A DNA stretch of 7,762 bases from Tissierellaceae bacterium (GCA_029264075.1 JARICQ010000122.1:1-7762), one strand, 5' to 3'. Shown: positions 1 through 6,182, numbered from the stretch's first letter. Made by a program: numbers and translations. The notes: generated from the letters alone by a model not told the origin.

Positions 1-290
1 ACATGAACGGATTAAGAAATCTAGGGGATCAAATAAAAAATAGGTTTAAGGACGGAGTTATAGTACTCTCTAGCCAAAGTGAAGGAAAAGTATTCTTTGT
101 AGCAATGGTCTCTGAAGATGCAAAGAAAAAAGGAATTCATGCTGGAAATATAGTAAGAGAAGTTGCCAAGATAACTGGAGGATCAGGCGGCGGTAGACCT
201 GATATGGCTCAGGCAGGAGGAAAGGACGCTTCTAAAATAGATGAGGCCCTTGAAATAGTTCCAAAGTTAATAAGCGAACAGATAAAATAG
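1..290 (+). CDS. alaS: Alanyl-tRNA synthetase, C-terminal end (partial)
   Basis: This is the last 95 or so codons of alanyl-tRNA synthetase, the cytoplasmic enzyme that charges tRNA-Ala. The reading frame is open to the left edge, so the ATG at position 3 is an internal methionine and the gene begins outside the window. The fragment matches the C-terminal DHHA1/C-Ala region: the glycine-rich signature GGSGGGRPDMAQAGGKD lies at about residues 59-75 of the visible part, followed by a last helix (about residues 76-95) typical of the family's end. It stops with TAG at 288-290. The next gene follows after 28 nt without a visible terminator, so alaS probably heads or joins the same transcript. The family call is secure from the signature; the catalytic and editing domains are not in view. 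Confidence 0.95.
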   Translation, partial: MNGLRNLGDQIKNRFKDGVIVLSSQSEGKVFFVAMVSEDAKKKGIHAGNIVREVAKITGGSGGGRPDMAQAGGKDASKIDEALEIVPKLISEQIK

Positions 291-305
291 ATAAGTAAAA
301 GACAA

Positions 306-310
306 GGGAG
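306..310 (+). promoter_or_regulatory. Ribosome binding site selecting the TTG start of ireB
   Basis: GGGAG lies 8 nt before the TTG at 319-321. The alternative in-frame GTG at 310 would overlap this site and has no other good Shine-Dalgarno sequence in front of it, so TTG is preferred. Confidence 0.7.
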
Positions 311-318
311 TGATTTCT

Positions 319-594
319 TTGAATAATAAATTTGATGAGACTATGAAGTTTGAAGCACAAAAGGATAAGGTGAGCTCTGTAAATGAAATAATTTTTTCAG
401 TTTTTGAATCTTTAAAAGAAAAAGGCTATCATCCAGTAAATCAAATAATTGGTTATATACTATCTGGAGATCCAAGCTATATAACTAGTCACAATGATGC
501 GAGAAATTTGATATGCAATATTGAGAGAGATGAGATACTTGAAGAGATATTAAGTTTTTATTTAGAAAATAAAAACAATGGAAATAAGGTGTAG
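319..594 (+). CDS. ireB: IreB/ReoM family regulatory phosphoprotein (UPF0297)
   Basis: This is a 91-residue cytoplasmic protein of the IreB family (YrzL in B. subtilis, ReoM in Listeria). Family members are substrates of the PASTA-domain Ser/Thr kinase. In Listeria the unphosphorylated form promotes ClpCP degradation of MurA and so controls peptidoglycan synthesis. Visible marks are the N-terminal FDETMKF with a threonine (T8 from the TTG start) that lines up with the known phosphoacceptor, then GYHPVNQIIGYILSGDPSYI at about residues 36-55, then DARNLI and ERDEILEEIL. The first of the two threonines phosphorylated in enterococcal IreB appears replaced by Phe here. A GTG at 310 would add three residues, but the Shine-Dalgarno spacing and family length favour TTG. 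Its stop is only 2 nt before the next gene, which suggests coupled translation. Function is inferred from the family. Confidence 0.93.
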   Translation: MNNKFDETMKFEAQKDKVSSVNEIIFSVFESLKEKGYHPVNQIIGYILSGDPSYITSHNDARNLICNIERDEILEEILSFYLENKNNGNKV

Positions 595-596
595 TT

Positions 597-1544
597 TTGC
601 AAAGAATAGAGTTAGCAAATAGTGGTGTAGAGGTATCCAGGCTGTGTTTTGGATCTCTTACTATGACTCCATTTCAAGCGAATTTAACCGTAGATGAAGG
701 AGCTTATTTAATAGAATATGCATACGACAAAGGCATCAACTTTATTGATACTGCTGAACTATATGAAAATTACAATTATATAAAAAGAGCTCTAAAAGGT
801 ATAAGCAGAGAGGATTTTGTCATAGCTACAAAATCCTATGCTTACACCGAAGACATGGCAAGAGAGAGTTTAGACCTAGCATTAAAGGAATTAGACACCG
901 ACTACATAGACATCTTTCTATTACATGAGCAAGAGAGCATACATACTGTAAGGGGACATTTTGATGCTATAGAATACTTTGTAAGGCAAAAGGAAAAGGG
1001 GAAAATAAATAGCATTGGAATTTCAACACATAGAATATCAGGAGCCTTGGCTGCAATTCAAGTGCCAGAAATAGAAATACTTCATCCAATAGTCAATAAA
1101 AAAGGTATAGGAATACAGGATGGAAATATAGATCAAATGATAGAAACTTTAGACAAGGTTAAAAAAGCAGGAAAGGGAGTATACGCTATGAAGCCACTTG
1201 GCGGCGGGCATTTAATATCTGAATCAGAGGCTTCCTTTAACTTTGTAAAAAATATAGATTCGGTTGATAGTATTGCTATTGGCATGCAGTCGACTGTAGA
1301 AATAGATGCAAATATTCATCTTTTAAAGAACGGATATATACCAGAAAATTTAAAAGAAAAACTAGGAAATAAAAAAAGAAAACTAATAGTAGCAGACTAT
1401 TGCATTGGATGTGGGGAATGCGTTCAAATGTGTAGGCAAAAAGGCATAGAAATATTAGATGAAATGGCAAGGCCAAATGAAAACTGCATTTTGTGTGGAT
1501 ATTGTGCCAAGGTATGTCCAGAATTTTGCATCAAAGTAATTTAA
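597..1544 (+). CDS. Aldo/keto reductase with C-terminal 2x[4Fe-4S] ferredoxin domain
   Basis: This 315-residue protein has an N-terminal aldo/keto reductase TIM barrel (about residues 1-255) joined to a bacterial-type two-cluster ferredoxin module (about 265-315). The aldo/keto reductase tetrad looks complete: D51 and Y56 in FIDTAELY, K79 in ATKSY and H110 in FLLHEQE. The ferredoxin part has C269, C272, C275, C279 and C297, C300, C303, C307, enough for two [4Fe-4S] clusters, plus an extra C311. The proline that usually follows the fourth cysteine is missing in the first motif (CR) but present in the second (CP). The family (COG1453-like) is an NAD(P)H-linked oxidoreductase group whose substrates are mostly unknown, so no reaction is assigned. 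Translation starts at TTG 2 nt after the ireB stop, with AAGGTG at 586-591 as ribosome site inside ireB's end. Base and codon use resemble the neighbours. It is not part of the B. subtilis version of this cluster. Confidence 0.9.
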   Translation: MQRIELANSGVEVSRLCFGSLTMTPFQANLTVDEGAYLIEYAYDKGINFIDTAELYENYNYIKRALKGISREDFVIATKSYAYTEDMARESLDLALKELDTDYIDIFLLHEQESIHTVRGHFDAIEYFVRQKEKGKINSIGISTHRISGALAAIQVPEIEILHPIVNKKGIGIQDGNIDQMIETLDKVKKAGKGVYAMKPLGGGHLISESEASFNFVKNIDSVDSIAIGMQSTVEIDANIHLLKNGYIPENLKEKLGNKKRKLIVADYCIGCGECVQMCRQKGIEILDEMARPNENCILCGYCAKVCPEFCIKVI

Positions 1545-1558
1545 GTTAGGAGTATTGG

Positions 1559-1984
1559 ATGAATAAAATAATGGGATTAGATGTAGGAGATAAAACTATA
1601 GGTATAGCAATGTCAGACCCTTTGGGATTTACGGCCCAAGCTTTGGCTACAATAAGAAGAAAAAGCAAGAAAGAAGACTATGCTTTGTTAAAAGAAATGA
1701 TAGATGAACATAAGGTGGAAAAGGTTGTGGTTGGACTACCAAAAAATATGAACGGTAGCATAGGACCTCAAGCTGAAAAGACAATTAAGTTTGCAGAAAA
1801 ACTCAAAAATAAATTTGATATAGATTTGATTTATCAGGATGAAAGACTTACATCTAAGTCAGCAGAGAGAATGCTTATAGCTGGGGATGTTAGAAGAGAA
1901 AAAAGAAAAGATCTAATAGATAAAGTAGCGGCAACATTTATACTGCAAGCATATTTGGATAAAGAATATAATAAATCAAAATAA
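1559..1984 (+). CDS. ruvX: RuvX/YqgF family nuclease (pre-16S rRNA processing / Holliday junction resolvase-like)
   Basis: This 141-residue protein has the RNase H-like fold of the YqgF/RuvX family (YrrK in B. subtilis). E. coli YqgF takes part in maturation of the 16S rRNA 5' end. Holliday junction resolution was proposed from its resemblance to RuvC and has been shown in vitro for some members. Motifs are complete: MGLDVGDKTIGIA with D8, VVGLPKNMNGS at about 57-67, YQDERLTS with E95, and DLIDKVAA with D121. D8, E95 and D121 fit the expected acidic metal-binding triad. Length is normal. AGGAG at 1548-1552 sits 6 nt before the ATG, and the gene begins 14 nt after the preceding stop, so it is co-transcribed. 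The rRNA role is inferred from homologues. Confidence 0.95.
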   Translation: MNKIMGLDVGDKTIGIAMSDPLGFTAQALATIRRKSKKEDYALLKEMIDEHKVEKVVVGLPKNMNGSIGPQAEKTIKFAEKLKNKFDIDLIYQDERLTSKSAERMLIAGDVRREKRKDLIDKVAATFILQAYLDKEYNKSK

Positions 1985-2010
1985 ATATAAGGATAGAGAG
2001 GTAGGATTTT

Positions 2011-2262
2011 ATGCAAGAAAAAATAACCCTAACAGATGAAATGGGTCAGGAAAAAGAATTTATAATACTTGCAACATTTGGATTAGATGATGACAACTAC
2101 GCAGCACTTCTTCCAGCAGATGATATAGAGAGCCCAACATATATATTAAGAATGGAAGAATCTGAAGATGGAGAAGTTGTCCTAATGGGTATTGAGGAGG
2201 AAGAAGAGCTTCAAGCAGCAATAGAAGCCTATGAAGAAATTAAAAAAGAAAATCTTCAATAG
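2011..2262 (+). CDS. DUF1292 family small acidic protein (YrzB-like)
   Basis: This 83-residue, very acidic soluble protein has no membrane segment or cysteine. It matches the DUF1292 pattern: an N-terminal strand (KITLTDEMGQEKEFIILATF), a middle strand pair reading YAALLPADD and PTYILRMEE, then an acidic C-terminal helix (about residues 62-80) rich in glutamate. DUF1292 proteins such as B. subtilis YrzB are regularly found between ruvX and downstream genes in Firmicutes, but their function is unknown and I do not assign one. A ribosome site around TAGGA (2002-2006) precedes the ATG, and the gap from ruvX is 26 nt. The next gene has its own candidate promoter starting right at this gene's stop codon. 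Confidence 0.88.
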   Translation: MQEKITLTDEMGQEKEFIILATFGLDDDNYAALLPADDIESPTYILRMEESEDGEVVLMGIEEEEELQAAIEAYEEIKKENLQ

Positions 2263-2291
2263 TTGACAAAAAAGAGAAATAGTAGTATGGT
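2263..2291 (+). promoter_or_regulatory. Candidate sigma-A promoter for fur
   Basis: A perfect -35 hexamer TTGACA (2263-2268) begins right after the stop of the DUF1292 gene. With exactly 17 nt of spacing comes TATGGT (2286-2291), a 4/6 match to the -10 consensus. Transcription would start near 2298, about 24 nt before the fur ATG. The -10 is weak and there is no TG extension, so the call is moderate. Confidence 0.5.
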
Positions 2292-2293
2292 TA

Positions 2294-2308
2294 AATTAAT
2301 GATTATTG
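2294..2308 (+). promoter_or_regulatory. Possible Fur box (autoregulatory operator)
   Basis: AATTAATGATTATTG matches 9 of 14 specified bases of the Bacillus-type 7-1-7 Fur box (TGATAATnATTATCA) and has a central TAAT-G-ATTA palindrome. It lies at the predicted transcription start of fur, where bound repressor would block initiation. In such AT-rich DNA a partial match can arise by chance, so this is tentative. Confidence 0.3.
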
Positions 2309-2321
2309 GTCGGGTGAAAAA

Positions 2322-2753
2322 ATGGATATAAAAGATATAACGGAGACATTACAAGTTGGTGGATATAAATTAACTAGCCAGAGAAAAGCTATATTAAATG
2401 TGATCATAGAAAATCAAGACGATCACTTGAGTTGTGACGAGATATATAGCATGGTTAGAGAAAAACATCCAGATCTTGGAATTGCAACTGTCTATAGGAC
2501 ATTACAATTGTTTGAAAAATTAGAGATAGTCTACAGATTGAACTTTGATGATGGGTGTAGCAGATACGAACTTACGTCTGACTCGAAAGAACATCATCAT
2601 CACCATTTAATCTGCTTGGACTGTGGAAAGGTTATAGAAGTAAAGTTAGACCTTCTAGATACACTAGAAGAAGAAATAGAAAAAGAGGAGCATTTTACTA
2701 TAGTTGATCATAATGTAAAATTTTATGGATACTGTAACGATTGTAAAAAATAA
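2322..2753 (+). CDS. fur: Fur family metal-dependent transcriptional repressor
   Basis: This 143-residue cytoplasmic DNA-binding repressor has a winged-helix domain at about residues 1-80 (KLTSQRKAILNVI, then GIATVYRTLQLFEKL) and a dimerisation/metal domain after it. Two CxxC pairs, C98/C101 and C138/C141, form the structural zinc site. H35, E83, the histidine run H91-H95 and H130 supply regulatory metal ligands. The metal-site segment reads YELT, with Glu (E83) at the place where E. coli Fur has Glu and B. subtilis PerR has Asp; this favours iron-sensing Fur over the peroxide sensor PerR, although Zur cannot be excluded by eye. GGTGA at 2313-2317 lies 4 nt before the ATG. It has a candidate promoter and operator upstream and ends in a terminator, so it may also be expressed alone. 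Iron is the inferred metal. Confidence 0.92.
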   Translation: MDIKDITETLQVGGYKLTSQRKAILNVIIENQDDHLSCDEIYSMVREKHPDLGIATVYRTLQLFEKLEIVYRLNFDDGCSRYELTSDSKEHHHHHLICLDCGKVIEVKLDLLDTLEEEIEKEEHFTIVDHNVKFYGYCNDCKK

Positions 2754-2779
2754 ATCCCTTTTAAAAGGGATTTATTTTT
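2746..2779 (+). terminator. Rho-independent terminator after fur
   Basis: A perfect 34-nt palindrome: the core TAAATCCCTT (2751-2760) pairs with AAGGGATTTA (2765-2774) around a TTAA loop, flanked by an A run and followed by TTTTT. The stem starts with the fur stop codon itself. The flanking A and T runs would let it work in both directions, although both neighbouring genes point right. Confidence 0.9.
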
Positions 2780-2792
2780 CGGTTAATATCTT

Positions 2793-2820
2793 TTAAAGAC
2801 TAAAAATTAAAGACTAAAAA
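2793..2820 (+). repeat. 14-bp tandem direct repeat, two copies, before rnj
   Basis: TTAAAGACTAAAAA occurs twice head to tail at 2793-2806 and 2807-2820, followed by a partial third start (TTAAAA). It lies in the 101-nt gap between fur and RNase J, downstream of the terminator and about 20 nt before the ribosome site. It could be a slipped-strand duplication or part of the rnj 5' leader. I see no confident promoter here; TAAAAT at 2822-2827 resembles a -10 but lacks a matching -35. Confidence 0.85.
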
Positions 2821-2854
2821 TTAAAATAGAAAATAGAGAAAAAGGAGACTTATA

Positions 2855-4519
2855 ATGGCAAAAAGAAAAAACAAATTAACATTAATACCCCTTGGAGGAA
2901 TGGGGGAAATTGGAAAGAATATTAATGTATTGGAATATAAAAATGATATTATATTAGTAGATTGTGGTATGTCCTTTCCAGAAGATGAGATGCTTGGAAT
3001 TGATATAGTAATTCCAGATGTAAGCTATCTATTTAAAAACAGAAACAAAATTAGAGGACTTGTATTGACACATGGACATGAAGACCATATCGGTGCAATA
3101 CCTTATGTATTGAAAAAACTTAATATACCAATATATGGTACCAAGCTAACACTAGGACTTATAGAGACAAAGTTTAGAGAACACAGGCTAAGTAATGTAG
3201 ATTTAAATGTGGTTAACTTTGGAGACACTATAAAGCTAGGATGCTTTGATGTTGAATTTATAAGAACTGGACATAGTATTCCAGATGCAGCTGCACTTGC
3301 TATCACTACACCTGTTGGACGTATAATTCATACAGGAGATTTCAAAATAGACTATACTCCAATAAATGGAGATGTAATAGATCTAAATAGATTTGCTGAA
3401 CTTGGAAATGAGGGTGTTATGCTCTTGATGGCAGATAGTACAAATGCAGAAAGACCAGGATCTACAATGAGTGAAAGCACTGTAAGAAATACCTTTAAAG
3501 ATATATTTGAGGGGCATGATGGAAGAGTTTTGGTTGCAACCTTTGCATCCAATGTTCACAGGATACAGCAAATCATTGATGCATCTGAAGAAAATGGAAG
3601 AAAGGTTGCACTTTCAGGTAGGTCAATGCTCAACACTACTGGAGTAGCTATGGAGCTTGGCTATATGAATATTGAAAAAGGAACCTTAATAGATATAAAG
3701 GATATACACAAGTATCCTAATGATGAAATCACCTTGATCACCACAGGTAGTCAGGGAGAGCCAATGTCAGCTCTTACAAGAATATCTAATTCAGAACATA
3801 GGCAAATACAACTTGAGCCAAAGGACCTGGTAGTCATATCTGCAAGTCCAATACCTGGAAATGAAAAGACAGTTTCTAAGGTAATCGACAATCTGATTCA
3901 AAGAGGAACAGAAGTAATATATGAATCTATTGCAGATATTCACGTATCAGGACACGCTTGTGAAGAAGAATTGAAATTAATTCAGACACTAGTAAAACCA
4001 AAATACTTCATGCCAGTCCATGGTGAATATAGGCATCTAAAAAAACATGCAGAAATAGCAAAGTCACTTGGTATGGATGAAGAAAACATATTTATAATGG
4101 AAAATGGTGGAACTCTAGAGTTTACAAAGGACTCAGCTAAAAGAGGGAGCAATGTGCCTTCAGGAAATATCCTTGTAGACGGACTTGGTATAGGTGATGT
4201 AGGAAATATAGTACTTCGTGATAGAAAACATCTATCAGAAGATGGTCTTATAGTAGTAGTGCTTACTATGAGCAAGAAAGATGGAAAAATAATAGCAGGA
4301 CCAGATATTATTTCTAGAGGATTTGTATATGTCAGAGAATCAGAAAACTTGATAGAAGAAGTTAGAAATGTAGTTAAAAAAGTCCTTGAAGACTGTGAAA
4401 AGAAAAATATCACAGACTGGTCAACACTCAAATCAAATGTAAGAGATACCCTTAGAAATCATCTCTATGGAAAAATAAAAAGAAATCCAATGATACTACC
4501 AATAATTATGGAAGTATAA
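2855..4519 (+). CDS. rnj: Ribonuclease J
   Basis: This 554-residue metallo-beta-lactamase/beta-CASP nuclease degrades and processes RNA with both 5'-3' exonuclease and endonuclease activity; in B. subtilis RNase J1 also matures the 16S rRNA 5' end. The metal site is complete: HGHEDH at residues 73-78, H140 in RTGHSIPD, D162 in HTGDFK and H389 in MPVHGEY. The beta-CASP part includes ADSTNAERPG at about 193-202 and HVSGHA at 363-368. The C-terminal domain ends in a conserved basic region (KIKRNPMILPIIMEV). Length is normal. AAAGGAG at 2841-2847, 7 nt before ATG, is a strong ribosome site. The gene sits between two terminators, so it is probably a single-gene unit or fed by read-through. Whether it is J1- or J2-like cannot be told from this window, hence the neutral symbol. 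Confidence 0.97.
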   Translation: MAKRKNKLTLIPLGGMGEIGKNINVLEYKNDIILVDCGMSFPEDEMLGIDIVIPDVSYLFKNRNKIRGLVLTHGHEDHIGAIPYVLKKLNIPIYGTKLTLGLIETKFREHRLSNVDLNVVNFGDTIKLGCFDVEFIRTGHSIPDAAALAITTPVGRIIHTGDFKIDYTPINGDVIDLNRFAELGNEGVMLLMADSTNAERPGSTMSESTVRNTFKDIFEGHDGRVLVATFASNVHRIQQIIDASEENGRKVALSGRSMLNTTGVAMELGYMNIEKGTLIDIKDIHKYPNDEITLITTGSQGEPMSALTRISNSEHRQIQLEPKDLVVISASPIPGNEKTVSKVIDNLIQRGTEVIYESIADIHVSGHACEEELKLIQTLVKPKYFMPVHGEYRHLKKHAEIAKSLGMDEENIFIMENGGTLEFTKDSAKRGSNVPSGNILVDGLGIGDVGNIVLRDRKHLSEDGLIVVVLTMSKKDGKIIAGPDIISRGFVYVRESENLIEEVRNVVKKVLEDCEKKNITDWSTLKSNVRDTLRNHLYGKIKRNPMILPIIMEV

Positions 4520-4533
4520 ATATTAAAAAAACC

Positions 4534-4563
4534 TCCCTGGTATAGATTTATACCAGGGATTTT
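4534..4563 (+). terminator. Rho-independent terminator after rnj
   Basis: An 11-bp perfect stem, TCCCTGGTATA (4534-4544) with TATACCAGGGA (4549-4559), closes on a GATT loop and is followed by TTTT. An A run (4525-4531) precedes it. The T tract is short and runs straight into the promoter of the next gene. Confidence 0.87.
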
Positions 4564-4571
4564 GATATAAT
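4563..4571 (+). promoter_or_regulatory. Extended -10 promoter for queT-mltG-trmR-U32
   Basis: TGATATAAT is a perfect extended -10 (TGn plus TATAAT at 4566-4571). The -35 position (about 4543-4548, TAGATT) is poor and falls inside the terminator hairpin, as is common for extended -10 promoters. Transcription would start near 4578, leaving a leader of about 17 nt that carries GAGGTGA (4584-4590). No further promoter-like site is evident before the three downstream genes. Confidence 0.65.
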
Positions 4572-4594
4572 ATGATAGAAAAAGAGGTGAAAAG

Positions 4595-5086
4595 ATGAAT
4601 ACAAAATATTTAACAAAGGCAAGTCTAATAGCTGCCATATACATAGTACTGGTAATCTTACAAATGCTACCGGTACCTATAATGAATTTGACCTTTGGAC
4701 CTGTACAGGTGAGGATAGCAGAAGGATTAGCTCTTTTGCCCTTGATTGAAGCAGCAGCAGTTCCAGGTGTGTTCGTAGGTTGTCTTATATCAAATCTACT
4801 TCTTGCATCCTATTCAGGCTTTGGGCTTGTAGACATTATCGGGGGAAGTCTAGTAACTCTTCTTGCAGCATATTTAACTAGCAAGATGAAATCAAAAGTG
4901 ACTGGCATGATCCCACCTGTACTTTTAAATGCACTAATTGTTTCCATTTGGGTATCATATTTTACAAGGATACCATATTTAATTACAGTCCTAGGAATAG
5001 GAGTAGGACAACTGATATCAGTTGGAGTATTTGGAAATATAATACTATCTGTATATAAAAAAGCCACAAATTTAAAAGAATATTAA
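4595..5086 (+). CDS. queT: QueT family queuosine-precursor transporter
   Basis: This 163-residue integral membrane protein has about five hydrophobic segments (near residues 8-28, 46-70, 78-96, 104-124 and 128-153). The motif FGPVQVRIAEGLALLPLIE at about 34-52 is characteristic of the QueT family (COG4708), predicted substrate-binding (S) components of ECF-type importers for queuosine precursors such as preQ1 or queuine. The imported base is inserted at tRNA position 34 by Tgt. No ECF ATPase or T component lies in the window, so a shared ECF module elsewhere is expected. Unlike many queT genes it has no preQ1 riboswitch: its leader is only about 17 nt from the predicted start site. It appears to be the first gene of an operon with mltG, trmR and the U32 gene. 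Family call is firm; substrate is inferred. Confidence 0.88.
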   Translation: MNTKYLTKASLIAAIYIVLVILQMLPVPIMNLTFGPVQVRIAEGLALLPLIEAAAVPGVFVGCLISNLLLASYSGFGLVDIIGGSLVTLLAAYLTSKMKSKVTGMIPPVLLNALIVSIWVSYFTRIPYLITVLGIGVGQLISVGVFGNIILSVYKKATNLKEY

Positions 5087-5097
5087 AATAAGTAAGA

Positions 5098-5102
5098 TAG
5101 GA
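5098..5102 (+). promoter_or_regulatory. Ribosome binding site deciding the mltG start
   Basis: TAGGA lies 8 nt before the ATG at 5111 but directly overlaps the in-frame ATG at 5102, which otherwise has no ribosome site. This favours the 5111 start, three codons shorter. Confidence 0.6.
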
Positions 5103-5110
5103 TGTGTGAA

Positions 5111-6154
5111 ATGGAAAGAAAAGAAAACAAAAAAAATAAGAAGAAATCTTTATTTGTAGGGCTTATATTGGTTTTTGTAATTATTGGATCTATATCCTTT
5201 TTTGGCATCAACTACTATAAAGATGCAGTATCGGCTGTTGATCTAGATGATCCAAATGAAGTTGACATAGTCATACCATCCTCAACTTCTACAGAAAAAA
5301 TAGCAGAGATATTAAAAGATAATGGACTAATTAAAAATCCACTTGTATTTAGATACGTGGCAAGAAAAGATGGAGTATCAAGTAAATTGAAGGCAGGAGA
5401 ATATAGATTATCTACTAAGATGAATGTAAGGTCGATATTAGATAGACTAGTAAAGGGCAGCAAAAATATTGACACTACAAGATTTACTATACCTGAAGGA
5501 TATGAAATAAAACAAATAGCAGATAAGTTGTCAGAAGAAGGATTAGTAGACAAAGCTGTATTTCTAAGTCTTTCAAATGACAAGGGAAACTTTGAAGAAG
5601 AGTATAGCTTTTTAAAGGAACTAGAAAAAGGACAAAGCTTAGAAGGTTTTTTATTTCCTTCGACATATGAGGTATATAAAGATGCAAGTGAAAAAGAGAT
5701 AATAGAAAAAATGTTAGATGTTTTTGAAACAGTATATGAGGAAGAGATAAAAGATAGGGTAGATGACTTTGATTTAGATTTAAATCAGATAATTACTCTA
5801 GCTTCAATCATTGAGAGAGAGGGAAAGCTAGATAGAGAACGCCCAATAATGTCAGCAGTCTTTCACAATAGATTAGAAGACGGAATGAAACTTCAATCAT
5901 GTGCAACTGTACAATATATACTGGGTGAGAGAAAAGAAGTGCTTACAAATGCAGATACTAGTATAGACTCACCCTTTAACACCTATATAAATACAGGACT
6001 TCCACCAGCACCCATAGCATCATCTGGAAGGGCATCTCTTGTTGCCGCTGTAAATCCAGCAGATGTAGACTATTTATTTTTTGTGCTTACAGGATCAGAT
6101 GGCTCCCACACATTTACAAGAACCTATGAAGAGCATCTAGAGGCAAAACCATAA
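5111..6154 (+). CDS. mltG: Endolytic murein transglycosylase MltG (YceG-like)
   Basis: This 347-residue membrane-anchored enzyme cuts nascent peptidoglycan glycan strands and is thought to act as a terminase of glycan polymerisation. A lysine-rich cytoplasmic tail (residues 1-12) precedes one transmembrane segment (13-33), then an extracellular LysM-like part (about 42-120) and the YceG catalytic domain. The catalytic glutamate is E235 in LASIIEREGK, equivalent to E218 of E. coli MltG. Other family marks are SAVFHNRLEDGMKLQS, ATVQYILG, the SPFNTYINTGLPPAPI region and a VNPADVDYLFFV block near the end. It corresponds to yrrL of B. subtilis, which also lies upstream of yrrM. An in-frame ATG at 5102 would add Met-Cys-Glu, but the ribosome site fits 5111 better. 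It follows queT by 24 nt. Confidence 0.94.
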   Translation: MERKENKKNKKKSLFVGLILVFVIIGSISFFGINYYKDAVSAVDLDDPNEVDIVIPSSTSTEKIAEILKDNGLIKNPLVFRYVARKDGVSSKLKAGEYRLSTKMNVRSILDRLVKGSKNIDTTRFTIPEGYEIKQIADKLSEEGLVDKAVFLSLSNDKGNFEEEYSFLKELEKGQSLEGFLFPSTYEVYKDASEKEIIEKMLDVFETVYEEEIKDRVDDFDLDLNQIITLASIIEREGKLDRERPIMSAVFHNRLEDGMKLQSCATVQYILGERKEVLTNADTSIDSPFNTYINTGLPPAPIASSGRASLVAAVNPADVDYLFFVLTGSDGSHTFTRTYEEHLEAKP

Positions 6155-6182
6155 TATCAATTCTACAAAAAAGGATGAGAAG

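Noticed and set aside
597..1544. Recent horizontal transfer of the aldo/keto reductase gene
   Set aside because: Codon choice (AGA/AGG Arg, ATA Ile) and AT content look like the neighbours, and there are no repeats or mobile element traces at its borders.
2592..2606. Run of five histidines in Fur, resembling an affinity tag
   Set aside because: His-rich HHHxH followed by LICLDCGK is natural in the Fur family metal site.
2851..2856. TATAAT just before and overlapping the rnj start codon
   Set aside because: It overlaps the ATG and lies downstream of a strong Shine-Dalgarno site, so a transcript from it could not translate rnj. It is coincidental.
3982..4431. 149-codon open frame on the minus strand within the RNase J gene
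   Set aside because: It lies fully antisense to a strongly conserved coding region, has a serine/phenylalanine-rich shadow composition, and has no recognisable domain or ribosome site.
4520..4594. Possible preQ1 riboswitch before queT
   Set aside because: The only structure is a simple symmetrical 11-bp hairpin followed by Ts, without the A-rich tail and H-type pseudoknot partners of a preQ1 aptamer. It is better explained as the rnj terminator.
5215..5583. 122-codon minus-strand open frame within mltG
   Set aside because: It is antisense to the conserved MltG sequence, with low-complexity Ser/Leu/Thr composition typical of shadow frames in AT-rich genes.
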